Source: an uncultured Lachnospiraceae bacterium (lineage in GTDB: Bacteria; Bacillota; Clostridia; Lachnospirales; Lachnospiraceae). Taken from it: a DNA stretch of 51,056 nt. The stretch is from positions 1-51,056 of the forward strand of contig CALWCS010000039.1 in NCBI GenBank assembly GCA_944376425.1, read 5' to 3'. The position numbers and the translations under genes were made by a program. The notes beneath the pieces were generated by a model. The model made no database searches. It had not been told where the DNA came from and saw only the letters and a program-made list of their open reading frames with translations. Shown in pieces: positions 42,601-51,037 of this stretch. Position 1 is the stretch's first letter. Each line of letters starts with the position of its first letter.

Positions 42601-44158
42601 TGAATATGAGACCTTTTCTGGAAAACTGACAACCGGAACTTCAACCGGTTCGAGAGTGGCAATAAAAGTACAGATCTATGGCGACGATGAACTGTTATTT
42701 GAGAGGGAAGGATATGACAAAACAAAAGAAACACTGGAGTTTTCCGTGGACGTATCAGGAAAAGAGGTTTTAAAGATTGTCACAGAGGATACGCTTGATG
42801 GAGGAAATGCCTATCTTTATCTGGTAGATGATTTGCTGATGAAAAAGGAAGATTCGCAAGAGTCTGGGCAAGAAAGGGAATCTTTGGAAAACTCTTATGA
42901 GTTCCCGGTACTTTCACAAGAAGCGGAATCCTATGTAACGAATATGGTTGAATACGGCACGCACCGCTACTTTTTATTTGAGATGCCCATGACATGGGAA
43001 GAGGCAGAAAAATTCTGTGAGGAAGAGGGAGGACATCTTGCTGTGATTACTTCTCCTCTAGAACAAAGACGTATCGAGAAATTGACAGAGAATGCTGTTT
43101 TGGGACATTATTGGATTGGGGCAAGCGATGAAGCAGAAGAAGGAACCTGGACTTGGGTGACAGGAGAAAGGATGGACTATCTAAACTGGGCAGACAATCA
43201 GCCAAGTAACAGTGAAACAGCGGAAAATATCACAGAAAATGATATGGAATTAAAATCAGACGGTACGTGGGATGATCGGGATGAGACACAGGAATTAGGA
43301 TTTATTTTAGAATTTTCAAATGATCAGGAAGAGATCAGAAATTATGAGGAACTTGTCCAGATGGAGGATCGGATTTTAGAAAGCAACGTGTATGATTATC
43401 AGGAACAGATTGTGGATAGTCATGGGATAGAACATCTTTCTTCCTACGTATTAGATGCTTCTAACGATGCATTTGTTTCGTATGATTTGAATGGAGAATA
43501 TACAGAAATTCGTGGGTCTTTGAGTACTTATAAGGATACGCAGCAAAATGCGGATATGAGTATTGCGTTTTTCGGAGATGGAGAATTATTATACAGCAGA
43601 ACAAAGATCAGCGGATGGGAACAAAATGAGTTCTTTCGCGTGGATGTAACGGGTGTCAAGACATTGACGATCAAGACAAGAAACGACGGTGATTATAGCT
43701 ATGGATGGCTTTTGTTAAACGATACGATTGCAGTGCGTAGTGAGACTCCTTTGGAATGCAGCGGCATTTTGCGTCTTGCAAAATTGCAGACGATTGACAG
43801 TGTTGAGACAGAGTATGAGCAGAGACTATTTGAAGACAGCTATGGAAATTTGTATGAAGATGACTATCGTTTTCGAGCTTCCAACGGAGCCTATGCCGTT
43901 TTCCTTTTAGGAGGAGATTATACAGAATTTTCCGGAACTTTCAGTGCCGGGGAAGGAACAAATTCTCAAAATAGCATCAAAGTAGAAGTCTATGCAGATG
44001 AGCAGCTTGTTTTTGAACAAGACGGAATCGGAAGAACCACAAAAGCAGTTCCGTTTACTCTTGATGTGACAGGCATTCATAATTTAAAGATTGTGACATC
44101 CGATTCCAGTGAAGAATATGAAGGATATCTGTATCTGGCAGGAGATGGGCTGCAATAG
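39668..44158 (+). CDS. Large membrane-anchored protein with two C-type-lectin-like and four NPCBM-like domains
   Basis: A 1,496-residue protein. One membrane segment at about 8-27 (VLGGIAVIVVVIVFVIFMI) has no signal cleavage site, so it is probably an N-terminal anchor with the rest outside. Residues 35-480 contain about four related beta-rich repeats, each with an (S/N)NGE/D motif and a closing GL. Two C-type-lectin-like domains follow (about 654-783 and 1092-1218), with WKEAEALCEEAGGSLVSITS and WEEAEKFCEEEGGHLAVITS plus the WIGGTDE / WIGASDE motif. Each is followed by two NPCBM-like domains (793-924, 930-1055; 1225-1360, 1367-1495), recognised by YxLNGxYxxxxG and VDVxGxxxLxI patterns. No enzyme domain. 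Likely binds glycans or host ligands. ATG 39668 has GAGGAGAGGAG upstream. Confidence 0.85.
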   Translation: MKKQQKYVLGGIAVIVVVIVFVIFMIRPKNTSMTPNDYVTVSCSGLDGEGKAQFSFDTASFLNAVEAEKGLKPAQKSQLEGLLSNADQYFQLSEEEGLSNGEEILITSQMPSDFLEEYGITLKNQDLEYTVAGLTDVQTVNLGDYGIEEYLGFEGHGVLSTYLDYEKLYQDVSKMIQNIDDSKQTETYIQDQLYGDLYLSILGASASQYENLSNGDTITVSYTSNEQKNGIEEYGIVFETAQKEVTVEGLEEVETVSLIQYLTSEFSGYDGAGELNVSIDWETMKEDLLEMIGEERNGFSTEEVEEQIESYVSRYFTVGADKTSGISNGEKIRIFAQAESEESYIQSCGIELEGAETTVTSEDLEEPEDVDLMDSITVTFLGICPKVQVNVSVDETNPVSAYIDRESYDEIPDEINAENGETLEITLGYEEEAALKAGYRITNNTREYEISGLPTYDVMLDLAEDKNLQEIKNQGIEETRQILLDEEEDLLNDFTDGTSLILWNQVKVGWNKIVKWYSDRAYYDFNKIAFVYEAALPIQKQDGSVSERRVYVILYRNNMTQSVDGILDFEEEDQSYFYDTEEKVEEIISAIPDSIGKEEGSQCQKTEVMNEQIEEELKITLLDDRSQTAEIPKIEEATAAVSQAVIPEVPQEIAQNASAVLEYDGHRYYRFDTPATWKEAEALCEEAGGSLVSITSWTEQSVVSQLVKDAPMESYWIGGTDEEMESVWKWTDEESFTYQNWRNGKPDHKELTNDYACIRTFDQTWEDKNNEPEEATGYILEISARENEQEIYLTEADLLIHESNVSYETTQEDSYGNSLYGMIKYDASNHGWTQYQLNGNYQRLTGEIAVCADAQSDVSMDFAVFGDGKLLYRQTALTRQTKPSTFTIDVRGVDRLTIETRNLGGYSNGNLILSKAKLYESAEKADPKEARIRDLVLIDGNDYETEIRLWQDSAGAFHDEYLQFDARNNSTMQWNLNGEYETFSGKLTTGTSTGSRVAIKVQIYGDDELLFEREGYDKTKETLEFSVDVSGKEVLKIVTEDTLDGGNAYLYLVDDLLMKKEDSQESGQERESLENSYEFPVLSQEAESYVTNMVEYGTHRYFLFEMPMTWEEAEKFCEEEGGHLAVITSPLEQRRIEKLTENAVLGHYWIGASDEAEEGTWTWVTGERMDYLNWADNQPSNSETAENITENDMELKSDGTWDDRDETQELGFILEFSNDQEEIRNYEELVQMEDRILESNVYDYQEQIVDSHGIEHLSSYVLDASNDAFVSYDLNGEYTEIRGSLSTYKDTQQNADMSIAFFGDGELLYSRTKISGWEQNEFFRVDVTGVKTLTIKTRNDGDYSYGWLLLNDTIAVRSETPLECSGILRLAKLQTIDSVETEYEQRLFEDSYGNLYEDDYRFRASNGAYAVFLLGGDYTEFSGTFSAGEGTNSQNSIKVEVYADEQLVFEQDGIGRTTKAVPFTLDVTGIHNLKIVTSDSSEEYEGYLYLAGDGLQ

Positions 44159-44241
44159 AAGGTTAAAAAAGAACATCTCAATGATCAAAAAATAAAAATG
44201 AAACGAGAAAGAGATACAAAATTTTAAAAGGAAACAGACAG

Positions 44242-44287
44242 GAAAAGCTCTATGGAAATCGCTAAAAGATTTTCGTAGAGCTTTTTT
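44242..44287. terminator. Bidirectional terminator between the CTLD protein and the AgrA-like gene
   Basis: AAAAGCTCTA-GGAAATC and GATTTTC-TAGAGCTTTTTT form a stem with small mismatches and A/T tracts at both ends, between convergent genes. Confidence 0.85.
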
Positions 44288-44292
44288 ATGAT

Positions 44293-45006
44293 TTAACTTT
44301 TTAATAGAAAATCTTGAAACTGTGTCTTAACGCTAAGAAGTCTATGCTTACTGACTGGGAGAATCTGTCCGGTATCAAGATGAACTTCTGTTCCCTGAAT
44401 CGAGCGGATATAGCGGAAATTTACAAGAATACTGCGATGTATCTTGATAAAACCATAAGGAACTAAAGTTTCTTCCAGAGAAGAGAAAGTAATTTTTGTC
44501 TCTAAAGTATCGGATGATGTGACAAGCATCACAGACTTATTGCATGCTTCCGCATAGATAATTTCATAAGGATTCATACGGAACTGTCCTTTTTTATCGG
44601 AAAAACCAATTCGGACAACCTCTTTTTCCGAAAAGGCATCTAAAATATCGCGCACAACATCTGAGATTTCCATGCGAAACGTCCTTTTTCGTATAAAACG
44701 AAACGGAGCAGCTTTAATTGCTTCGAAAACCGCCTCTTCACGACTAGATAGAAATAAAATCATAGTTTCAGGAGAATGTTTGCGCAGATGGCGCGCCAGC
44801 AAAATTCCGTTCATATCAGGCATACTGATATCTAAGAAAATGGCATGGAAAAAAGTTCCTTGAAAAATATCTTCCCTTAGACGGATACCGCTTATATAGG
44901 GAACCATTTCAATACGTACATTTCTTTCTAAAAAAGAGTTTTGAATTTCACGACAGATTACTTTTAGAAGTTTTTCTTCATCGTCACAGACTGCTATACG
45001 AATCAA
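44293..45006 (-). CDS. LytTR-family response regulator (AgrA-like)
   Basis: A 237-residue regulator: receiver with CDDEEKLL pocket and phosphoacceptor D59 in IFLDISMPDMNG, then a LytTR DNA-binding domain (YEIIYAEACNKSVMLVTSSD; FIKIHRSILVNFRYIRSIQG; LPVSKHRLLSVK). Starts at TTG 45006, supported by GGAAAGGAGG and a 4-base TTGA overlap with the kinase stop. LytTR regulators bind direct repeats near promoters of virulence, bacteriocin or competence genes. Confidence 0.92.
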   Translation of the reverse strand: MIRIAVCDDEEKLLKVICREIQNSFLERNVRIEMVPYISGIRLREDIFQGTFFHAIFLDISMPDMNGILLARHLRKHSPETMILFLSSREEAVFEAIKAAPFRFIRKRTFRMEISDVVRDILDAFSEKEVVRIGFSDKKGQFRMNPYEIIYAEACNKSVMLVTSSDTLETKITFSSLEETLVPYGFIKIHRSILVNFRYIRSIQGTEVHLDTGQILPVSKHRLLSVKTQFQDFLLKS

Positions 45007-46304
45007 ACGGGGGTCGCCTCCTTTCCCGATGACAGAGATCTCAAAGAAATTTTCACAATAAAAACACGATTTTGGACGGAAAATTGTAAAATGCCATCGT
45101 ATTTCTGCACAAGTTTGCGTACAACGGCAAGACCGATTCCGTGGAGATGACGATTGGTCTTTGTAGTGAGAAGAGACGGATTGTCAGCGAGAATATCACT
45201 TTGAATCGAATTCTCAATCATAATGGAGAGATATTCTTTTTTTTGGCAAAGATGGACAAAAATCCATGCGTCTGTTTGTTTTTGACAGCTTTCAATCGCA
45301 TTATCCAGAAGATTAGTCAGAATCGTACACAGATCGACATCCCGAATTCCGGAATTTTCCGGCAAAGAAGAATCGATTGTCATTTTAATATGACAGTTTT
45401 TCGCCGCAAGCTGCTTTTGATTGAGCAAAGTATTGACGGGAGAACTGCTAGTGTCCCAGTACCCATAATCAGCATATTCCTTTTGGTAAAATTCCATGAA
45501 GTATTCATGAAGTTCTTTGTACCGTTTCTGATCGATCAGATAGTCCATATAGAACATATGATTTTTTAACTCATGGCGCAGAGTACGCATCTGTTCAAAA
45601 ATCTGACGGTTTTCATTGTATGTTTCCTCACGCAGAGAAAGCTGTTGAATAGCCGCATGTTCTTTTAACGTATCCTGATAATTCTGACACATATTCAAGA
45701 TAAAACGGTATACCAGAAGAAACATAAGCAAAAAGAAAAATTGTACGATGATCACAGAAGAAGTCACCAATTCATTGAATGTCAAAAGATCATTGATTTT
45801 AATGACACAGTAATATTCCAGAAACGTAGTGGCATACATCATTGCCCAATATCCCGCCGGAAGAGGGAAGGAAAACGGGTAGTCTTTGCTGCAGCGGATA
45901 ATCCAGAGGCAGGAAAGAAACAAAAAAAGATGGATGGCGATAATACGTAAAATATTGGGAACATGGTACAAGTTATCTAAAAGGTTTGTAAGCATAAAAT
46001 TCAGACAAGGCGTCAGAACACTCATAAAAAAGGCGTAGTAAAGGCAGAAAAGAACATGATTTTTAAATAAGAGGATACTAAGTGCAAGATAGAGAACCAG
46101 CTGTGAGAGTGCAATGACATGATAAGGGAAAAAGCGCAGGATATAATATTCCAGACAGACCTGCACCAGCACAGTAAAAAAAACACTGAGACAAATCCGC
46201 AGATAAAAAGAAACGGTTCTCTTGGGATGAAAAAGAGCGCACAAAAGAAAAGTATAGATAGAAAAATTTAATGTATAAGAAAAAAAAGAAGAAATCAAAT
46301 TCAT
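45003..46304 (-). CDS. GHKL-type sensor histidine kinase (AgrC-like)
   Basis: A 433-residue kinase. The first ~200 residues contain about six transmembrane helices with little extracytoplasmic loop, as in peptide-sensing AgrC kinases. The cytoplasmic part has the H-box RTLRHELKNHMFYMDYLIDQ, the N box LLDNAIESC and a G box near HGIGLAVVRKL. GCGAGGAG precedes the ATG. No AgrB protease or AgrD-like peptide gene is visible within this window, so its ligand is unknown. Confidence 0.92.
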   Translation of the reverse strand: MNLISSFFSYTLNFSIYTFLLCALFHPKRTVSFYLRICLSVFFTVLVQVCLEYYILRFFPYHVIALSQLVLYLALSILLFKNHVLFCLYYAFFMSVLTPCLNFMLTNLLDNLYHVPNILRIIAIHLFLFLSCLWIIRCSKDYPFSFPLPAGYWAMMYATTFLEYYCVIKINDLLTFNELVTSSVIIVQFFFLLMFLLVYRFILNMCQNYQDTLKEHAAIQQLSLREETYNENRQIFEQMRTLRHELKNHMFYMDYLIDQKRYKELHEYFMEFYQKEYADYGYWDTSSSPVNTLLNQKQLAAKNCHIKMTIDSSLPENSGIRDVDLCTILTNLLDNAIESCQKQTDAWIFVHLCQKKEYLSIMIENSIQSDILADNPSLLTTKTNRHLHGIGLAVVRKLVQKYDGILQFSVQNRVFIVKISLRSLSSGKEATPV

Positions 46305-46429
46305 AAAAACTCCTCGCTATCCCATGAAAACGTTTCATGCACGTTAGATTCAAATCAATGATAGTTTGCCCGATAAATTTAGAGTGTTTGCTTATTATTT
46401 GTCTGAGAAGATAAAACTTCAGTGCCTTT

Positions 46430-46438
46430 ATTATATCA
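46430..46438 (-). promoter_or_regulatory. Extended -10 promoter for the AgrCA-like pair
   Basis: On the minus strand TGATATAAT, a perfect extended -10, lies about 125 bases before the kinase start. The -35 is weak. Confidence 0.55.
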
Positions 46439-46552
46439 TAATTTAGGAAAAGAAGGCAGAAAAAATAGAAAAAGCAGACGAAGCCTAAGGTATTTTTGAC
46501 ATAGGTATGAGAATCATCTTGTAAGCTGAAAAAAGACAAAATAAGAAAAAAG

Positions 46553-46583
46553 TTGCAGGAAATAAAAAAAGGGCAGCTATAAT
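46553..46583 (+). promoter_or_regulatory. Promoter candidate for the small membrane protein pair
   Basis: TTGCAG (46553-46558) and TATAAT (46578-46583) are 19 bases apart, 70 bases before the gene at 46653. Confidence 0.45.
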
Positions 46584-46652
46584 AAAAATAACACAACACA
46601 GATGACACAACGTGATCAGCGGAAAAAATTTAAAATAAAGGAGGAGTACAAG

Positions 46653-47273
46653 ATGAATAATGCGATTCTGAAAGTAGGGATTCGTTCTCTGGAAAGATAT
46701 CTGAAAACAGAAGCAAAGGACATGGATGAACAAATTGAAAAGTTGATTATGAAACATGCACTGGCTGCAGCAGGCGCAGCAGTTGCTTCGGGATGGATTC
46801 CGGGAGCGGGAAGCACGATTGCAACAGGAATAGCCATCGGATTTGTATGGTCTATGTATTACAGGCTGTGTCATTTGCTGAATATTCATATCAGCAAAAA
46901 TATATTAAAAACACTTGCTTCTGTCATTATCGCAGAAGTAGCAGCCTATGTCGGAGTGATTTTAGTTGCAACTGCAGCAATTTCATTGATTCCGGCAGTC
47001 GGTAATCTTTCAGCTTCTTGGCTGTGTGCAGTGATTAATTTTGGAATGGTCTATGTAGCCGGTTATATTTTCATTTTAATGATGGCTGAAGTGCTAAAAG
47101 CCAAGACAGAAACAGCGGAAATGTCAGAAAAAGAATGGGAAGAGAAGGCAAAAAATATAATGAAAGACATAAATATGGGAGAGGTATTTAAAGAGGCAAA
47201 AAAAAGTTATAAAAGCGCAAAGGGGAACAGCAAATACAGCGACTATGAAAATGTCAAGCCATTAGAAAAATAA
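46653..47273 (+). CDS. Membrane protein, DUF697-like
   Basis: A 206-residue protein with an amphipathic N-terminus, a Gly/Ala-rich hydrophobic hairpin containing ASGWIPGAGSTIATGIAIGF, two further transmembrane segments (LASVIIAEVAAYVGVILVAT and INFGMVYVAGYIFILMMAEV) and a charged tail rich in Lys/Glu. The IPGAG-type hairpin resembles DUF697 proteins. ATG 46653 has AAAGGAGGAG 8 bases upstream; the longer frame has none. Cotranscribed with the next small membrane gene. Function unknown. Confidence 0.78.
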   Translation: MNNAILKVGIRSLERYLKTEAKDMDEQIEKLIMKHALAAAGAAVASGWIPGAGSTIATGIAIGFVWSMYYRLCHLLNIHISKNILKTLASVIIAEVAAYVGVILVATAAISLIPAVGNLSASWLCAVINFGMVYVAGYIFILMMAEVLKAKTETAEMSEKEWEEKAKNIMKDINMGEVFKEAKKSYKSAKGNSKYSDYENVKPLEK

Positions 47274-47291
47274 AAAAGGAGAGATGAGTTT

Positions 47292-47513
47292 ATGGCACGG
47301 ATCGAATGGACTTCTTATAAAAATTCAAAATTAGCGACAATGATTTCATTTTTTAGTTCTGTTATTTTATATCTGTTTTTACTGGGAGCTATCGCGGGGT
47401 TGTTTGGAGGGCAGTTTCTGATAGCAATTATCGCGGGAGCAGTCGGAATTGGAATCAAAGTTGCAGGAGATTTATTGGCAGAAAAAATAGCCAGAAGAAA
47501 GTTAAGAAAATAA
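47292..47513 (+). CDS. Small membrane protein (73 aa)
   Basis: A 73-residue protein with two hydrophobic segments (ISFFSSVILYLFLLGAIAGL and FLIAIIAGAVGIGIKVAGDL) and a basic end ARRKLRK. AAAAGGAGAG precedes the ATG and it follows the previous gene after 18 bases, so it is probably a partner of it. No family recognised. Confidence 0.72.
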   Translation: MARIEWTSYKNSKLATMISFFSSVILYLFLLGAIAGLFGGQFLIAIIAGAVGIGIKVAGDLLAEKIARRKLRK

Positions 47514-47603
47514 AATATAGGACAAAGAAAAGACAAAAGGAAATTCTCTTGAACCATGAAATGACCACTCGGGACGTTTCAAAGCCCAGTCGCGCCGATC
47601 CTA

Positions 47604-47631
47604 TTTTCAAAAAAAGAAAACCTGATATAAT
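47604..47631 (+). promoter_or_regulatory. Promoter of the family 3 glycoside hydrolase gene
   Basis: TTTTCA (47604-47609) and, after 16 bases, TATAAT (47626-47631) preceded by TG at -1 spacing (TGATATAAT), a perfect extended -10. The gene starts 62 bases downstream. Confidence 0.65.
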
Positions 47632-47693
47632 CAGTTTCAGTCAGACATAATCCGGATGTGTAGCTGAAAACAAAAAATCAGGAGGAGTTTTTT

Positions 47694-50600
47694 ATGAAAC
47701 GTACAATGAAAACAGTGCTGTCGGCATCCCTTGCCGCAACACTTGTTTTAGGAGAAGGAACGGCTGCGATGGCAGCTTACGAAAATACACCGCAGGATAC
47801 GACGGTAAGTGAAAGTGAAGCTCAAAATTTAGAAGATGCTATTTATGTAGCGACACAGAGTATGGTTTTATTGGAGAATAATGGGGTACTTCCACTGGAT
47901 TTTGAAGCAACTACTCAAGTGGCACTGTACGGAATGGGTGCCAGAAACACCGTTATGGGAGGAATGGGATCAGGAGCCGTTCCGGCAAGAGAAGTAGTCA
48001 ATGTGTACGATGCGCTGATAGATGCGGGAATCAGTATCGTAAGTGAGTCGGAACAATATCTGACTGATTCCGGATACAATGAGACAGTCGGTAATTTCAA
48101 CGGACCGGGTGGAACGTATGACGTACAGAGTTTTCTGACAGAAGAAACCGTTTCGATTACAGATGACTATCTCTCGGACGATACAGATACAGCAATCTAT
48201 GTAATTTCCCGCTTAAAAGGAGAGGGAAATGAGAGAAGCGCAGAAAAAGGAGACTATTATCTTTCGGATTTAGAGATGGCAAATTTAAAAGCCGTAGCAC
48301 AGCATTATAAAAATGTGATCGTGATATTCAATGCAACAACAATGGACAGTACCTTTTATTCAGAAATCAATGAGGAGATTCCGGAAGGAATAGATGCGAT
48401 GATTCTGATGGGATCAGCAGGTCAAGGAGCAGGAGAGGCACTATACCAAGTATTAAGCGGACAGGTTAATCCTTCCGGAAAACTTGCAACGACATGGGCG
48501 TTGACATATGACGACTATCCGGCATCCGAGACGTTTGCAAATAATGATGAAGATACAGAAAATGAAATTTATGAAGAAGGAATTTATGTAGGATACCGCT
48601 ACTTTGATACGTTTGGAAAAGACGTTGCCTATGAATTCGGATATGGACTTTCCTATACAAACTTTGATATGCAGGTAGAGGAAGTGACAGCAGACGATGC
48701 GTATGTAACAGTAAAAGTAAAAGTGACAAATACAGGAGATGTTGCAGGAAAAGAAGTGGCACAGGTTTATTTTTCCGCACCGAATGAAGAAGGAGCAGTA
48801 AGACTTGATAAACCGTATCAGGAACTTGCAGGTTACGCAAAAACCGATTTGCTAGAACCAGGAGAGAGTCAGGTGCTGACGATTTCGTTCCTGACAACAG
48901 AGATGTCATCCTATGATGAAGAACTTGCCGCTTATATCATGGACAATGGAGAATATAAAATTCGAGTTGGAAATTCTTCCAGAAATACAAAAATTGCAGC
49001 AGTTCTGACATTAGACAGCGAGGAAGGATATCAGATTACGGAACAGCTTTCGAATCAGCTTGAGACAGTTGTGACAGAAGAAAGCAAAGACAACAAAAAT
49101 GAAGAAGGTTATCTGGGAGAGAGCGTACTTTCAAGCTGGGATGAAGAGGCAACCGGTCCTGTCTTTGATCAGACACAGACGTATGATAATGTGGCAGAAA
49201 TTGCTCTTGATTTTTCTGAATATGAAGTACCGAACAACGCCTCTGAATATGAGGATCATGTAGTGACGACGTATGTTTCTGAGTCAAATCAAGAAGATTT
49301 CGAAAATGGAAAATATTGGGGAGAGACGTTAAAAACATACGATGCTTCCGGAAGTGACGTTGTAAATGAGCATGAGGAAGAAGTAGAAATTGTTGCAGAT
49401 GTTCCGGAAGGAACAACATTAAAAGATGTCTTAAATGGCACTGTGACAATGGAAGAATTTGTGGCATCTTTAACATTGTATGAATTATCTTGTCTGTGCA
49501 GCGGTATCGGAGGATATGCAGAAGCGCCGGAAGATTACGATGTGACTTTGGCAATCGGAGCACCTGGATATACGACAAATACAATGGAAGAATCAAAAGG
49601 GATTCCTACGACAGCTTATGCGGATGGACCGTCTGGACTTCGTCTGAATCGTGAATTTACCTATGACGGAGAAACGTATTATCAGTATGTTACCTGCATT
49701 CCGGCAGGAAGTGTTTATTGCCAGTCCTGGGATACAGAAGTGATTGAACTTGCCGGGGATATTGTAGGAAGAGAATGCGAACAGTACGGAGCAACGTATG
49801 TTTTAGGACCTGGATTAAATATTCAAAGAGATCCGCTTTGCGGACGTAACTATGAGTATTACTCAGAAGATCCGACACTTTGCGGTGTGACAGCAACCAG
49901 CTTTATCAAAGGAGTGCAGCAGCATGAAGGAATCAGTGTATCTCCGAAGCATTTCGCAGGAAATAATCAGGAGACAGACAGAACAACAGTAAATACTTCA
50001 GCGACAGAGAGAACATGGAGAGAGATCTATCTGAAAGGATTCGAGATGCTTGTAAAAAATGCAGCACCGGCAACCATCATGACCTCCTATAATCTGGTAA
50101 ATGGTACAGAAGCAGCAGAAAATTATTCTCTTGTTATGAATATTCTGCGCGGTGAATGGGGCTATAACGGACTGGTAGAAGTAGACTGGGGCGGATCAAA
50201 TGAGGCAATGCAGACAATTGCTTCCGGTAACGACAACATTCAGCCAGGAGACGGCGCAGAGCAGGATCTGTACTTTGGAATCGCAGACGCAGCGACGGGA
50301 GTTGCATCGGTACAAGATGACGGAACATTAAGCGCAGGCGCATTTAATAATGTGGCAGGAGGAGAAGAAGTCGTATCGAGAGATTTTGATATTGATTTTG
50401 AAGTCCCAACCTCTCTGTATGTGACAGAAGAAATCAATGGACAAGATCCAAACGGAAATTACTATGCAAGGGTAATTGAATCAGAGATCAGTAAAGGAAC
50501 TGCAAGTGTAGAATTTATTGATGCTGACGGAAATGCAACAGCGATTGCAGACAGCAACGCAGAAGACGGAGTAAAAATGGAAGATATTAACCGTGATGAT

Positions 50601-50882
50601 TATGTTGCAATCCGTATCTCTTACTATGGAAATTATGAGAAGAATACGTATCTGTATGTTGGAGATCTGCAAAGAGTAGCGATGAATGTTCTTCGTGTAG
50701 TAATGAATTCGATTCAGATGGGAGAGTTAAACGAAGATGTGGATGTGGTTTCTTATGAAGAATTCATGGCATCTCCAAAATACGATACCTTTAGAAGCAC
50801 AGACAGAGCACAGTCTCCAGCTATGGGAGAAGACGGATTGATTGACTATGTGCAGACAGAAAAATCAGAAATAGAATCATAA
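47694..50882 (+). CDS. Secreted family 3 glycoside hydrolase with inverted domain order
   Basis: A 1,062-residue exported beta-glycosidase. A signal peptide (VLSASLAATLVLGEGTAAMA) comes first. The C-terminal-type GH3 domain then appears at about 40-290 (SMVLLENNGVLPL, GMGSGAVPAR, GSAGQGAGEALYQVLSGQVN), followed by a fibronectin-III-like domain at about 330-450 (TNTGDVAGKEVAQVYFSAP). The catalytic barrel, normally first, comes last (about 590-870): YADGPSGLRLN, GRNYEYYSEDP, SPKHFAGNNQ (H753) and the nucleophile D831 in VEVDWGGSNEA. Such permuted enzymes are known, for example in Ruminococcus. It likely cleaves beta-glucosides or xylosides outside the cell. AGGAGG precedes the ATG. Confidence 0.92.
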   Translation: MKRTMKTVLSASLAATLVLGEGTAAMAAYENTPQDTTVSESEAQNLEDAIYVATQSMVLLENNGVLPLDFEATTQVALYGMGARNTVMGGMGSGAVPAREVVNVYDALIDAGISIVSESEQYLTDSGYNETVGNFNGPGGTYDVQSFLTEETVSITDDYLSDDTDTAIYVISRLKGEGNERSAEKGDYYLSDLEMANLKAVAQHYKNVIVIFNATTMDSTFYSEINEEIPEGIDAMILMGSAGQGAGEALYQVLSGQVNPSGKLATTWALTYDDYPASETFANNDEDTENEIYEEGIYVGYRYFDTFGKDVAYEFGYGLSYTNFDMQVEEVTADDAYVTVKVKVTNTGDVAGKEVAQVYFSAPNEEGAVRLDKPYQELAGYAKTDLLEPGESQVLTISFLTTEMSSYDEELAAYIMDNGEYKIRVGNSSRNTKIAAVLTLDSEEGYQITEQLSNQLETVVTEESKDNKNEEGYLGESVLSSWDEEATGPVFDQTQTYDNVAEIALDFSEYEVPNNASEYEDHVVTTYVSESNQEDFENGKYWGETLKTYDASGSDVVNEHEEEVEIVADVPEGTTLKDVLNGTVTMEEFVASLTLYELSCLCSGIGGYAEAPEDYDVTLAIGAPGYTTNTMEESKGIPTTAYADGPSGLRLNREFTYDGETYYQYVTCIPAGSVYCQSWDTEVIELAGDIVGRECEQYGATYVLGPGLNIQRDPLCGRNYEYYSEDPTLCGVTATSFIKGVQQHEGISVSPKHFAGNNQETDRTTVNTSATERTWREIYLKGFEMLVKNAAPATIMTSYNLVNGTEAAENYSLVMNILRGEWGYNGLVEVDWGGSNEAMQTIASGNDNIQPGDGAEQDLYFGIADAATGVASVQDDGTLSAGAFNNVAGGEEVVSRDFDIDFEVPTSLYVTEEINGQDPNGNYYARVIESEISKGTASVEFIDADGNATAIADSNAEDGVKMEDINRDDYVAIRISYYGNYEKNTYLYVGDLQRVAMNVLRVVMNSIQMGELNEDVDVVSYEEFMASPKYDTFRSTDRAQSPAMGEDGLIDYVQTEKSEIES

Positions 50883-50990
50883 AAATAATTGTAGAAGAGT
50901 ATTGTCATAAAAAGAGGACGCTGCCTAAGGGCAGAGGAGCATAAAGAAGTATTGCAAAAATACTGACCTATGCCAAGTGAACGGGAAATA

Positions 50991-51037
50991 AGAAAACTCT
51001 ATGTGAATGGACAAACCATTTGCATAGAGTTTTTCTT
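50991..51037 (+). terminator. Terminator after the GH3 gene
   Basis: AAGAAAACTCTATG...ATGG and CCAT...GCATAGAGTTTTTCTT form a long stem with T-rich end. A short CTGCC/GGGCAG hairpin lies between it and the stop. Confidence 0.85.

Larger units (their letters stand above)
46305..46652. other. 348-base divergent regulatory region
   Basis: Between the AgrC-like gene (minus) and the membrane-protein gene (plus). It contains promoter candidates in both directions and a palindrome ATGAAAACGTTTCAT at 46324-46338. No gene seen. Confidence 0.6.

Noticed and set aside
48466..49596. Leu/His-rich minus-strand frames inside the GH3 gene
   Set aside because: Composition is that of reverse-complemented coding sequence; no family likeness.
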